Part shown: positions 32,289 to 40,286 of the stretch, in pieces
How the letters are laid out: each line of letters begins with the position of its first letter
Position numbering within the stretch: the stretch's first letter is position 1
Assembly (NCBI RefSeq): GCF_018141105.1
Contig: NZ_CP054839.1
Location: 2,914,001 to 2,978,000, forward strand
Reading direction: 5' to 3'
Length of the DNA: 64,000 bases
Origin: Saccharopolyspora erythraea
GTDB lineage: Bacteria; Actinomycetota; Actinomycetes; Mycobacteriales; Pseudonocardiaceae
Made by a program: the position numbers and the translations under genes
Notes under the pieces: generated by a model
Told to the model about the DNA's origin: nothing
Seen by the model: only the letters and a program-made list of their open reading frames with translations
The model's database searches: none

Positions 32289-33011
32289 TCAGCGCGCCGT
32301 TTCGAAGCGCACGACGTCGACCCGGGTCGCCGGCGCGATGCCGGGGTAGTGCAACTCCAGCGCCTCCAGGAGCGCTTGGCGGTCGTCGAAGCCGTCCCTG
32401 CGGGCGTCCTCGTCGGTGAGTTCCCGCAGCGAGGCCGCCCGCACCTCGGTCACCACGGCGTCGATCCGCGTCGATGTTCCGCCGCCCCCGTCGAAGACCA
32501 GCCGCACCGGCCCCGGCGACACCGGGTCGTGCACCCGGACGGTGGTGGTCTTGGCGCCCGCACGGACCGCGTCGAGGTAGGCCGGGTGCATGTGGAGCGC
32601 GGGGCCGGGGCCGCCCGGTTCGTAGGCGTGCCAGTCGAACGCGTGCGGTAGCAGTTCGCGGATCCCCACCGCCTCCAGGCCGTTCGGGCCGTGCACGACG
32701 ACCCGGGTCTGCTGGTGGTAGTCGAACAGCACCTGCCTGCACCGGCCGCACGGCGAGATCACCGCACCGGTCCTCTTCATGACCGCCACGATCGTCTCCA
32801 CCCGCACCGGGACCGCGCGTTCGGCCGCCCGGCCGAGCAGCACCAGCTCCGCGCACGGACCACCGGTGAAGTGGTAGGCGTTGACGCCGGTGACGATCTC
32901 GCCGCTCTCGTCGTAGGCGGCCGAGACCACCGTGTGGTCGTCGTGCTCGCCCAGGGACTCGGCGAGGCCGGTCGCGTGCCGGACCAGGTTCCAGTCTCGT
33001 TCGCTCAGCAC
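32289..33011 (-). CDS. Cytidine deaminase fused to an ASCH domain
   Basis: 240 residues, GTG start. Residues 1-125 are a cytidine-deaminase fold: PCAE (Cys53, Glu55) and PCGRC (Cys88, Cys91) supply the zinc ligands and proton shuttle. Residues about 135-240 are an ASCH domain like E. coli YqfB: AGAKTTTVR gives Lys154, Thr157 and Arg159 at the positions of YqfB Lys21, Thr24 and Arg26; LTDEDARRD puts Asp206 where YqfB has Glu74; and HYPG matches IYPG. YqfB is an N4-acetylcytidine amidohydrolase. The fusion suggests deacylation and deamination of a modified cytidine in one chain; this is inference. Confidence 0.75.
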   Translation of the reverse strand: MLSERDWNLVRHATGLAESLGEHDDHTVVSAAYDESGEIVTGVNAYHFTGGPCAELVLLGRAAERAVPVRVETIVAVMKRTGAVISPCGRCRQVLFDYHQQTRVVVHGPNGLEAVGIRELLPHAFDWHAYEPGGPGPALHMHPAYLDAVRAGAKTTTVRVHDPVSPGPVRLVFDGGGGTSTRIDAVVTEVRAASLRELTDEDARRDGFDDRQALLEALELHYPGIAPATRVDVVRFETAR

Positions 33012-33019
33012 AGCCGGTC

Positions 33020-33025
33020 ACGCTA
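33020..33025 (-). promoter_or_regulatory. -10-like TAGCGT, 8 nt before the deaminase-ASCH GTG
   Basis: On the minus strand TAGCGT is followed by eight bases and the start codon at 33011, without Shine-Dalgarno. Leaderless candidate. Confidence 0.4.
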
Positions 33026-33099
33026 GATCAACGGCGGCGGTCCGGCACCCGGATTTCCGCGCCACACCGGACTTGTCCGAAGTGGAGTGTCGTCAACGG

Positions 33100-34209
33100 C
33101 TAGCCGGTGTGGCCGTCGTGGCTGCGGGCGAACTCGTTGCCGTGGTAGACGTCCCAGTTGATCGACCACGCCATCAGCCCGCGCAACCCCGGATAGGTGC
33201 CGTGCGGACGGTACGGGCCGCAGCCGGTCCCCGCGCGCAGGCAGTCCAGGGCCTTGTGCACCTCGGGCACCGGGGTGAAGCCGTTGCCCGCCGGGTTGGC
33301 CGCGGGCAGGCCGATCGCGACCTGCTCGGGCGCCAGCGGTGCGAAGGTGTTGGCGGGGTTGCCCGCCAGCGGGAACCCGGTGAGCAGCATGTCGATCATC
33401 GCGACGTGGAAGTCGGCGTTGCCCATCGTGTGGTACTGGCCGTCGAGGCCCATCACCGGGCCGGAGTTGTAGTTCTGCACGTGCAGCAGGTCAAGCTCGC
33501 CGCGCATCGCCTCGATGACCGGCAGGTACGCCCCGGCGCGCGGATCGGCACCGGTGCCGCCGCCGTAGTGCTGGTAGCCGACCTGCACGAAGAAGGTTTC
33601 CGGCGCCATGGTCAGCACGAACGACTCGCCGTACTTGCCGGTCAGGGCGCGCAGCGCGTCGATCAGGTTGACGATCACCGGGGTCTTGGGGTTGCGCACG
33701 TCGGTGTCGCCGGGGGCGAGCTCGAGGGAGTGGCCCTCGAAGTCGATGTCCAGCCCGTCGAGCCCGTAGCGGTCGATGATCGCGCTCGCCGACGACACGA
33801 AGGCGTCCCGGGCCGCCGCGGTCTCCAGCCGGACCTGCCCGTTGGCGCCGCCGACCGACAGCACGACCTTCTTGCCCTCGGACTGCTTCTGCCGGATACC
33901 GGCGATGAACTCCTGCTCGGTCTCGACCTCCGGGCACTCCGCGACCGGGCACAGCGAGAATTCCAGCTGCCCGGAGGTGGGCGAGGTGGGCTCGGCGAAC
34001 GCGAGGTCGATGACGTCCCACTCCGGCGGCGCGTCGGCGATGCGGACGTAGCCCGAGCCGTTGGCGAAGCTGGTGTGCAGGTACCCGACGAGCGCGTGCG
34101 CGGGCACGTCCCGGGTGGCCGCGGGCTCCTCGGGCGGCCGGGCCGACGCGGAGGGTGCGAGGGTGAGCAGGGCGGCGCCGAGCGCGGCGGCGACGAGGGT
34201 GCGCGACAT
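33100..34209 (-). CDS. Secreted chitinase, glycoside hydrolase family 18
   Basis: 369 residues from ATG 34209 with GGAGGAAGG directly upstream. A signal peptide (about residues 1-23, ending SASA) is followed by a GH18 barrel. The catalytic motif is DGLDIDFE, with Asp151, Asp154, Asp156 and the acid Glu158; KKVVLSVGGANG is the SxGG strand. The late strand motifs are LTMAPETFFVQ and LHVQNYNSG. There is no separate chitin-binding domain. It should cleave chitin outside the cell, releasing chitobiose. Two DasR-type operators lie 59-101 bp upstream. Confidence 0.92.
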   Translation of the reverse strand: MSRTLVAAALGAALLTLAPSASARPPEEPAATRDVPAHALVGYLHTSFANGSGYVRIADAPPEWDVIDLAFAEPTSPTSGQLEFSLCPVAECPEVETEQEFIAGIRQKQSEGKKVVLSVGGANGQVRLETAAARDAFVSSASAIIDRYGLDGLDIDFEGHSLELAPGDTDVRNPKTPVIVNLIDALRALTGKYGESFVLTMAPETFFVQVGYQHYGGGTGADPRAGAYLPVIEAMRGELDLLHVQNYNSGPVMGLDGQYHTMGNADFHVAMIDMLLTGFPLAGNPANTFAPLAPEQVAIGLPAANPAGNGFTPVPEVHKALDCLRAGTGCGPYRPHGTYPGLRGLMAWSINWDVYHGNEFARSHDGHTG

Positions 34210-34267
34210 GCCTTCCTCCGATCCGCGGGCGGCCCGCGCGACGAGGAGCGGTGATCCGGACCGGACA

Positions 34268-34283
34268 AGTGGACTGGACCACT
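34268..34283. promoter_or_regulatory. DasR-responsive element (dre)-like site 1 before chitinase
   Basis: AGTGGACTGGACCACT differs from the near-palindromic dre consensus AGTGGTCTAGACCACT at two positions. DasR, a GntR regulator controlled by glucosamine-6-phosphate, represses chitinases in Streptomyces. Centre is 27 bp from the second site. Confidence 0.6.
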
Positions 34284-34294
34284 GTTGCGGTGTC

Positions 34295-34310
34295 AATGGT
34301 CTGGTCCATT
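34295..34310. promoter_or_regulatory. DasR-responsive element (dre)-like site 2 before chitinase
   Basis: AATGGTCTGGTCCATT is a near-palindrome that keeps the TGGTCT and CCA core of dre sites. With site 1 it forms the paired direct-repeat arrangement known from Streptomyces chitinase promoters. Confidence 0.6.
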
Positions 34311-34455
34311 TCGCGGCCGAGTGGCGCATCGCAGGCCGCCAGTAGGCCGCGTGCGCTGGCCGCGTCCCAGGCCCGGCGCCGCTCACGGAAACGGGAGCCA
34401 CCCCGCGAGGGCAAGCCGAGCGCGGCCGGGAAGGCGCAAGCCGCCCCCCGGAAAA

Positions 34456-34492
34456 GCGAGGCGCCGCCGTGCCTCGCACGGCGGCGCCTCGC
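34456..34492 (-). terminator. Strong terminator after the PAC2 gene
   Basis: A perfect 16-bp stem (34456-34471 with 34477-34492) with a 5-nt loop. On the minus strand it is followed by TTTTCC, fitting termination of the PAC2 gene, which stops at 34520. Confidence 0.75.
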
Positions 34493-34519
34493 TGTCGCGG
34501 TCCTGTCGGTTCTCGCAGG

Positions 34520-35422
34520 TCAGCCGGGTCCGGGGCCCATCGGGCCCTTCCCGCCGGGCCCGCGGCGGCGCAGGTAGCGCTCGAACTCCGCGGCGATGGC
34601 GTCGCCGCTGGTCTCGGTGAGCGTCACCTCGGCGTCGCCCCGCTCCTCCAGTGCCCGGACGTAGTTGCGGACGTCCTCGTCCTCCTCGGCCATCTCGCTG
34701 ACCGTGGTCTCCCACTCCTCGGCCTGCTCCGGCAGCGCCCCGAGCGGGACTTCGAGGTCCAGCGCCTCCTCGACGCGGTGCAGCAGCGCCAGGGTCGCCT
34801 TCGGCGACGGCGGCTGCGACACGTAGTGCGGCACGGCCGCCCAGAACGAGATGGCCGGGATCCCGGCCTGCACGCACGCGTCCTGGAAGATCCCGACGAT
34901 GCCGGTCGGGCCCTCGTACTTGGACTGCTCCAGCCCGTAGCGGCTGGCCGAGGCCGAGTCGTAGGCCGCGCCGGTCACCGGCACCGGGCGCGTGTGCGGC
35001 GAGTCGGCGAGCAGCGCCCCGAGGGACACCACGGTGCTCGCGCCGATCCGCTCGACCTGGTCGACCAGCTCGCCGCAGAAGGCGCGCCAGCGCATGTTCG
35101 GCTCGATGCCGTGGACCAGCACGATGTCGCGCCCGGAGCCCGGCGGGCGGCACACCGACAGCCGGGTCGTGGGCCAGGTGATCTTCCTGGTGATGCCGTC
35201 CGCCAGCTTCACCGTCGGGCGCGAGACCTGGAAGTCGTAGTAGGGGTCCGGGTCGATCTCCGACAGCGGGGTCGCGTCCCAGGTGAGCTGGAGGTGTTCG
35301 ATCGCGGAACTGGCGGCGTCGCCTGCGTCGTTCCAGCCTTCGAAGGCCGCCACCACGATCGGGTCGGTCAGCTCGGGCTGTTCGCGCGAGTCTTCTGCGG
35401 GGGTGGGGTCGCGATCGGTCAC
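34520..35422 (-). CDS. PAC2 family protein (proteasome-assembly-chaperone-2 fold)
   Basis: 300 residues, GTG start. PAC2 features: DPIVVAAFEGWNDAGDAASSAIEHL at the start (in two parts), YYDFQVSRPTVKL, and GRDIVLVHGIEPNMRW. The C-terminus has an acidic helix and ends in a Gly/Pro-rich tail, GPGGKGPMGPGPG. In eukaryotes PAC2 helps build the 20S core. Actinobacterial homologues are conserved near the proteasome locus, but a chaperone role has not been shown to my knowledge. A -10-like TAGGCT lies 6 nt upstream of the start. Confidence 0.9.
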   Translation of the reverse strand: MTDRDPTPAEDSREQPELTDPIVVAAFEGWNDAGDAASSAIEHLQLTWDATPLSEIDPDPYYDFQVSRPTVKLADGITRKITWPTTRLSVCRPPGSGRDIVLVHGIEPNMRWRAFCGELVDQVERIGASTVVSLGALLADSPHTRPVPVTGAAYDSASASRYGLEQSKYEGPTGIVGIFQDACVQAGIPAISFWAAVPHYVSQPPSPKATLALLHRVEEALDLEVPLGALPEQAEEWETTVSEMAEEDEDVRNYVRALEERGDAEVTLTETSGDAIAAEFERYLRRRGPGGKGPMGPGPG

Positions 35423-35428
35423 TGCGTC

Positions 35429-35434
35429 AGCCTA
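35429..35434 (-). promoter_or_regulatory. -10-like TAGGCT, 6 nt before the PAC2 GTG
   Basis: Minus-strand TAGGCT is followed by six bases and the GTG at 35422; no Shine-Dalgarno. Leaderless candidate. Confidence 0.45.
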
Positions 35435-35698
35435 CGACGGAGGGCGGACGAGAGCTTCCGACGTCGGCGAACCAGGCGTGCCGCGGAAGCCGCGAGCGGC
35501 CCCGGCCGGCGAATTGTGTCCAAGTCTGTTGCCTTTTGTCTGATTTGTTCGGATTGCTCACGCGTGACTGCGCGTTGCGGCCGCGTCGGCACCGGGTGGC
35601 GGGCGCGCTCGCGTGAACATGTCCACATCGGACAGCAGCGCGGGTCTCCTCCACTGTGGAACGCCGGTGTTCCGCTGCGGGGCAACCGCGATCCCGCG

Positions 35699-35908
35699 TC
35701 ACAGCGGAGGCCGCACGCCCGGCAGCTGCCCCTTGCCGCTGCACTGCGGGCAGGTGCGCCACTCGCCCATGGTCATGCCGGTCCACATGTCCGCGGTGGC
35801 CTGGATGAGGTAGATCCGCGGCTCGCTGACCTTGCGGAAACCACCGCAGGTGAAGCACACCGCGCTGGGCACGCCAGCGATGTCGGCCCGATCGCGCTCC
35901 TCGTCCAC
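35699..35908 (-). CDS. Small zinc-ribbon protein
   Basis: 69 residues from GTG 35908 (AGGAG 11 bp upstream). Two Cys pairs, CFTCGG and CPQCSGKGQ, are separated by about 33 residues and can hold one zinc ion. The second pair resembles a DnaJ-type CxxCxGxG repeat. The C-terminus ends QLPGVRPPL. No other domain is present. It may bind nucleic acid or an unfolded protein. The 276-bp space to the PAC2 gene contains nothing else I can support. Confidence 0.65.
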   Translation of the reverse strand: MDEERDRADIAGVPSAVCFTCGGFRKVSEPRIYLIQATADMWTGMTMGEWRTCPQCSGKGQLPGVRPPL

Positions 35909-36061
35909 GCCCCACAGTCTCCTACACCGGTACGAGCACGCCGCGACCCCGTCCGGCTCCGGCGCACGTCGCGTCGGACACTTTCGCTGGGAACGGCCCT
36001 GGTCGCTCTGCTCTACTGGAACCGACCCGACCACCACGTGAACACGGGGGACGCCTGCGCG

Positions 36062-36760
36062 ATGACCGACGCCGCCGATCAGGGCCCGACCAGCCCGGCC
36101 GCCGTCTTGTTCGACATGGACGGCACCCTGGTCGACTCCGAGAAGCTCTGGACCATCGCTCTGGACGACTACGCCGCGCATCGGGGAGGCAGCCTGTCCG
36201 ACGCCACCCGCGAGGTCATGGTCGGCTCGAACATGACCCGCAGCATGATCATGCTGCTGGAGGACCTCGGCCTGCCGACCGAGGACGCCGACGTCGACCA
36301 CGCCGCGGCCTGGGTCGGGGCGCGCACCGCGGAGCTGTTCCGCGAGGGCCTGCCCTGGCGGCCCGGCGCCCCGGAGGCCCTGCGCACCGTCCGCGAGCAC
36401 GGCATCCGCACCGCGCTGGTGACCTCCACCATCCGGTCGCTGGCCGAGATCGCGCTGGACACCATCGGACGCGACCACTTCGACATCACCGTCTGCGGTG
36501 ACGAGGTCGACGGCCGCAACAAGCCCGACCCGGAGCCCTACCTGCGGGCCGCCCGCCTGCTCGGGGTGGACCCGGCCGAGTGCGTCGCGATCGAGGACTC
36601 GCCGACCGGGGTCGCCTCGGCCGAGGCCGCGGGCTGCACGGTGATCGCGATCCCGTGCGAGGTGCCGTTGCTGCCGGGCGACCGCCGCGTGCTGCGCGAC
36701 TCGCTGGAAGGGCTCGACCTGACCACGCTCTCCACTGTCCTGGACGGGGCCGCGGCCTGA
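36062..36760 (+). CDS. HAD-superfamily phosphatase (beta-phosphoglucomutase/phosphatase-like)
   Basis: 232 residues from ATG 36062; a GTG at 36038 is a less likely start. HAD motifs are intact: DMDGTLVDSE (nucleophile Asp and acid Asp), TSTIRSL (motif II), Lys in NKPDPEPYL (motif III), and IEDSPTGVASAEAAG (motif IV). A four-helix cap follows motif I, as in subfamily I phosphatases acting on small phosphate esters. It overlaps the next gene by one base. Its position before hisE-hisG might hint at a histidine-pathway role, but the substrate is unknown. Confidence 0.9.
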   Translation: MTDAADQGPTSPAAVLFDMDGTLVDSEKLWTIALDDYAAHRGGSLSDATREVMVGSNMTRSMIMLLEDLGLPTEDADVDHAAAWVGARTAELFREGLPWRPGAPEALRTVREHGIRTALVTSTIRSLAEIALDTIGRDHFDITVCGDEVDGRNKPDPEPYLRAARLLGVDPAECVAIEDSPTGVASAEAAGCTVIAIPCEVPLLPGDRRVLRDSLEGLDLTTLSTVLDGAAA

Positions 36761-37731
36761 TGGAGACGGCGGTGCTGCTCGCCGGGTACGGACCGGTCGG
36801 GCAGGCCTACGCCGGGCTGCTGCGCGAGCACCGGGCCGCCTGGCGCGACCGCTACGGCGTCGACCTGCGGCTGGTGGAGGTCCGCGGCAACCGGACCAGG
36901 ACCTCGGTCGCCGCATCAGGCCAGGTCGCACCGCGCGAGGAGTGGGAGCCGGCCGACGACATCACCGACGCCCTCGCCCGCACGGGCGCGCACGTGTTCG
37001 CCCAGGCCGTGCCCTCCGACGGCGGCGACCGCGCGGCGCGGGAGGCGCTGGCCGCCCTCGCCGGCGGCGCGCACGTGGTGACGGCCACCAAGACCCACCT
37101 GCTCACCGAGTGGCACGCCCTGGACCGGGCGGCTCGCGCCGCGGGCCGGTCCGTCCGCGTCTCCGGCGCCACCGGCGCCGCCATGCCCGCCGGCGACCTC
37201 GCCCGCTCGGTCCTGCGCGGGTTCGACGTGCAGGCGGTGCGCGGCTGCCTCAACGGCACCGCGACGTTCGTCCTGGACCGGCTGGCAGAGGGCGTCCCGC
37301 CGGCCGACGCGGTTGCGCGGGCCCAGGAGCTGGGCATCGCCGAGGCCGACGTCTCGGCGGACCTGTCGGGCCGGGACGCGGCGACCAAGATGCGGCTGCT
37401 GGCGGCCTTGCTGTGGGGCTGGGACCCGGCCCGCACCGAGGTCAGCGCCGAGCCGGTGACCGCGCGCGACGTCGGACCAGGCCACCGGCTGCGCCACGTC
37501 GCCACCGCCGAGGCCGCCCGGCCCGGCGTGGTCGAGGTCCGGCTGAGCGCCGAGCCGGTGACCTCGCCGCTGGGCGCGCTGACCGGACCGGAGAAGGCCG
37601 TCACCTACGACTGCGGCGAGGCCGGGCCGGTGTCGGTCTCCGGCGGGCGCTCCAGCCCGCGCGGCGCGGCGTTGGCGATGGTCAAGGACACCCTCGGCGC
37701 GGTGCTGGAAGGCACCGCCGGGTTCCGGTGA
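36760..37731 (+). CDS. Homoserine dehydrogenase-like protein without ACT domain
   Basis: 323 residues, ATG overlapping the previous stop. An N-terminal NAD(P)-binding fold has GYGPVGQAY. The catalytic domain shows the family landmarks with changes: TATKTHLL where ThrA/Hom proteins have an Asn-Lys, and [14 protein letters not shown] for GIxNGTTNYIL. The C-terminal ACT regulatory domain is missing, so no threonine feedback site is expected. It may reduce aspartate semialdehyde or act on a related substrate. Genome-wide context is needed to tell whether it is the main Hom enzyme. Confidence 0.75.
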   Translation: METAVLLAGYGPVGQAYAGLLREHRAAWRDRYGVDLRLVEVRGNRTRTSVAASGQVAPREEWEPADDITDALARTGAHVFAQAVPSDGGDRAAREALAALAGGAHVVTATKTHLLTEWHALDRAARAAGRSVRVSGATGAAMPAGDLARSVLRGFDVQAVRGCLNGTATFVLDRLAEGVPPADAVARAQELGIAEADVSADLSGRDAATKMRLLAALLWGWDPARTEVSAEPVTARDVGPGHRLRHVATAEAARPGVVEVRLSAEPVTSPLGALTGPEKAVTYDCGEAGPVSVSGGRSSPRGAALAMVKDTLGAVLEGTAGFR

Positions 37732-37792
37732 CGCCCGTGGCCACCGCGGGTCGCCTTCGGTGCCGGACGGGCCGGATGCAAGGATCGGACGT

Positions 37793-38056
37793 GTGAAGAC
37801 CTTCGACGAACTGTTCGCCGAACTGCAGGAACGCGCCCGGACCCGCCCCGAGGGCTCGTCCACGGTGGCCGCGCTCGACGCCGGGGTGCACGCCCAGGGC
37901 AAGAAGGTCATCGAGGAAGCCGGCGAGGTGTGGATCGCCGCCGAGTACGAGTCCGACGAGGCGCTGGCCGAGGAGATCTCGCAGCTGCTGTACCGGTTGC
38001 AGGTCGTCATGCTCGGCCGCGGCCTGTCCCTCGAAGACGTCTACCGCTACCTCTGA
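37793..38056 (+). CDS. hisE: Phosphoribosyl-ATP pyrophosphatase
   Basis: 87 residues, GTG start with AAGGA upstream. It hydrolyses phosphoribosyl-ATP in the second step of histidine synthesis. The all-helical MazG-like fold shows the metal-binding [14 protein letters not shown] segment (E..E..D pattern) and [14 protein letters not shown] at the start; [25 protein letters not shown] is typical of the C-terminus. The normal stand-alone length matches. It precedes hisG by 28 bp. Confidence 0.95.
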   Translation: MKTFDELFAELQERARTRPEGSSTVAALDAGVHAQGKKVIEEAGEVWIAAEYESDEALAEEISQLLYRLQVVMLGRGLSLEDVYRYL

Positions 38057-38084
38057 AACACCGAGAAGAAGGAGATCAAGTCCC

Positions 38085-38933
38085 ATGCTGCGTGTGGCAG
38101 TGCCCAACAAGGGCACGTTGGCCGGTCCCGCCTCCGAGATGCTCGCGGAAGCCGGGTACCGGCAGCGGCATGAGCAGCGGGACCTGACCGTCCTCGACCC
38201 GGTCAACGACGTCGAGTTCTTCTTCCTGCGGCCCAAGGACATCGCCATCTACGTCGGATCCGGCGAGCTCGACCTGGGCATCACCGGACGCGACCTGGCG
38301 CTGGACTCCGGCTCGCAGGTCGACGAGCGGCTGGCGCTGGGCTTCGGCGGCTCCAACTTCCGCTACGCCGCGCCGGCCGCGGCGGGGGAGTGGAGCGTCG
38401 GCGACCTCGCGGGCAGGCGGATCGCCACCTCCTACCCGCGGCTGGTCACCGACGACCTGGCCCGCTACGGCGTCAGCGCCGAGGTCATCCGCCTGGACGG
38501 CGCGGTGGAGATCTCCATCCAGCTCGGCGTGGCCGACGCGATCGCCGACGTCGTCGGCTCCGGGCGCACGCTGCGCCAGCACGGCCTGGTCGCCTTCGGC
38601 GACCCGATCTGCTCCTCGGAGGCGGTGGTGATCGAGCGCCGCGGCTCCGACCAGCAGGAGGCCAAGGACCGCCTGGTGGCCAGGCTGCAGGGCGTGGTGT
38701 TCGCCCAGCAGTACGTGATGCTGGACTACAACTGCCCGCGCGACCTGCTCGACGAGGCCGCGAAGCTGACCCCCGGGCTCGGCTCGCCGACGATGTCGCC
38801 GCTGGCCGACGAGAAGTGGGTCGCGGTCCGCGCGATGGTCTCCCGCAAGAAGGCCCCGGCGATCATGGACCGGCTCGCCGACTTCGGCGCGAAGGCGATC
38901 CTGTCGTCGGACATCCGCTCCTGCCGGATGTGA
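38085..38933 (+). CDS. hisG: ATP phosphoribosyltransferase, long form
   Basis: 282 residues, ATG with AAGGAGA upstream. It joins ATP to PRPP in the committed step of histidine synthesis. The N-terminal [16 protein letters not shown] and the PRPP/ATP-binding regions ([26 protein letters not shown]) are intact. The C-terminal about 75 residues ([19 protein letters not shown] onward) are the regulatory ACT-like domain of long-form HisG, which binds histidine, so feedback inhibition is expected. Translation is probably coupled to the small monooxygenase-like gene that overlaps its stop. Confidence 0.96.
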   Translation: MLRVAVPNKGTLAGPASEMLAEAGYRQRHEQRDLTVLDPVNDVEFFFLRPKDIAIYVGSGELDLGITGRDLALDSGSQVDERLALGFGGSNFRYAAPAAAGEWSVGDLAGRRIATSYPRLVTDDLARYGVSAEVIRLDGAVEISIQLGVADAIADVVGSGRTLRQHGLVAFGDPICSSEAVVIERRGSDQQEAKDRLVARLQGVVFAQQYVMLDYNCPRDLLDEAAKLTPGLGSPTMSPLADEKWVAVRAMVSRKKAPAIMDRLADFGAKAILSSDIRSCRM

Positions 38934-39256
38934 ACGTGGTCCTGGAAACCGCTGTCCTCGACGTGGTCGCGGGCCGTGCGGTGGAGTTCGAGGCCGCTTT
39001 CGAGGAGGCCAGGCCGCTGGTGGCGGCCACGCCGGGCTTCCTCGGGCTCGAGCTGCGCCGGTGCCTGGAGCGGCCCGGCCGGTACCGGCTGCTGATCCGC
39101 TGGCGGTCGGTGCGCGACCACGAGGTGGGCTTCCGCCAAGGCCCGAACTACCCGCGCTGGAAGCAGCTCCTGCACCACTTCTACGACCCGTTCCCGGTCG
39201 TCGAGCATTACGAGCTGGTGACCTCCGACGCCGAAATGCCCGAAATCGCCGGTTGA
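38930..39256 (+). CDS. Antibiotic-biosynthesis-monooxygenase (ABM)-domain protein
   Basis: 108 residues from a GTG overlapping the hisG stop; a GTG at 38936 is an alternative. One ABM dimeric alpha-beta barrel domain is visible: [21 protein letters not shown], then [23 protein letters not shown] (in parts) and [17 protein letters not shown]. Family members oxidise quinols or degrade haem, but many have unknown roles. The coupling to hisG is conserved in some actinobacteria and unexplained. A 9-bp hairpin follows at 39269-39303. Confidence 0.8.
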   Translation: MNVVLETAVLDVVAGRAVEFEAAFEEARPLVAATPGFLGLELRRCLERPGRYRLLIRWRSVRDHEVGFRQGPNYPRWKQLLHHFYDPFPVVEHYELVTSDAEMPEIAG

Positions 39257-39268
39257 TCCATCGATTCT

Positions 39269-39303
39269 CTTCCCGGGTCGCTGCACAACGGCGGCCCGGG
39301 AAG
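39269..39303 (+). terminator. Hairpin after the ABM gene
   Basis: CTTCCCGGG (39269-39277) and CCCGGGAAG (39295-39303) pair perfectly around a 17-nt loop, 13 bp after the stop. No U-run follows, only TCATAATT, so termination is likely but not certain. Confidence 0.5.
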
Positions 39304-39354
39304 TCATAATTGCCTCCAACGAAACGATCTTGAACTGTTCGTCGGGGGTGGGAA

Positions 39355-40200
39355 ATGGCCGTCGTGACACCGGGATCCTCGCCACCGCAGTGGGATCTCT
39401 ACCCTGGGATGCCCTGCTGGATCGAGCTGATCACCACCGACGCCGAGCGGGCGTGCGAGTTCTACGCGGGCCTGTTCAGCTGGGAGTACCGGCTGCACCG
39501 GGACCCGGAAGCGGGCGAGCACCTGATCGCCCTGCACGACGGTTTCCCGGTCGCCAGCATCCGCGCCGCCTCGGGTGAGCACTCGGTGTGGCGGCTCTAC
39601 CTGGCCACCGGGGACAGCGCGGCCGCCGCGGAGGAGGCGACCCGCCTCGGCGCCGCGATCACCGTGCCCCGCAACCACGTCAGCGGCCTCGGCACGAAGG
39701 TCGTGCTGACGGGGCCCAGCGACGCCGAGTTCGGCCTGCTGGAACCGGAGGAGGGCTGGCAGTTCGACGTCGGCCTGCCGGGCACCCTGATGTGGGCCGA
39801 GCTGGTGACGATCAAGGCCCAGACCGCCGACGTGTTCTTCCAGGAGCTCTTCGGCTACGACCACGAGCAGTTCGGCACCGAGGGGCGCTCGGACTACTCG
39901 GTCTGGTACCTCGGGGAGGAGTCGGTGCTGGCCCGGGTCAGCATGATCCGCGAGTTCATCACCGCCCACACCAGGCCGCACTGGCTGCTGTACCTGGGCG
40001 TGGACCGGGCGCGCGGCACCGACGAGGTGGTGCGCGAGGCGATCGGGCTCGGTGGGCGGGTCCGGGTCGACCCCTACGACTCCAGCATCGGGCGGGTCGC
40101 GGTGCTGCGCGATCCGACGGGCGCCCGGTTCGCCGTGGTCGACCCGAGCCAGGCGGGCAACTTCGGCACCGCGGCCAACTTCGATCCCTACGACGACTGA
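39355..40200 (+). CDS. VOC-superfamily protein with two glyoxalase-like domains
   Basis: 281 residues. Two similar halves are visible: one starting PCWIELITTDAERACEFYAGLFSWEY (in parts, about 18-43) and one starting TLMWAELVTIKAQTADVFFQELFGY (about 144-168). Each ends in a strand with a conserved Glu/Asp and DPTGARFAVVDPSQAG-like turn. Such tandem VOC proteins in actinobacteria are often hydroxylases, resistance proteins or unknown. Metal ligands cannot be fixed from sequence alone. A strong terminator follows. Confidence 0.85.
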   Translation: MAVVTPGSSPPQWDLYPGMPCWIELITTDAERACEFYAGLFSWEYRLHRDPEAGEHLIALHDGFPVASIRAASGEHSVWRLYLATGDSAAAAEEATRLGAAITVPRNHVSGLGTKVVLTGPSDAEFGLLEPEEGWQFDVGLPGTLMWAELVTIKAQTADVFFQELFGYDHEQFGTEGRSDYSVWYLGEESVLARVSMIREFITAHTRPHWLLYLGVDRARGTDEVVREAIGLGGRVRVDPYDSSIGRVAVLRDPTGARFAVVDPSQAGNFGTAANFDPYDD

Positions 40201-40207
40201 CGCGGAG

Positions 40208-40237
40208 GCGACCGCGGCGACCTGCCGCGGTCGCTTT
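40208..40237 (+). terminator. Rho-independent terminator after the VOC gene
   Basis: An 11-bp perfect stem (40208-40218 with 40224-40234) with a 5-nt loop is followed directly by TTT. It is 8 bp after the stop. Confidence 0.75.
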
Positions 40238-40286
40238 CCCTGCCCGGCAACGGAAACGGGCCCGACCGGCCACAGTGGAGTGACAC

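Noticed and set aside
32289-33011. Reading the deaminase gene as a plain cytidine deaminase (cdd)
   Set aside because: The chain is about 110 residues longer than a cytidine deaminase, and the extra part has a recognisable ASCH pattern, so no simple gene symbol was given.
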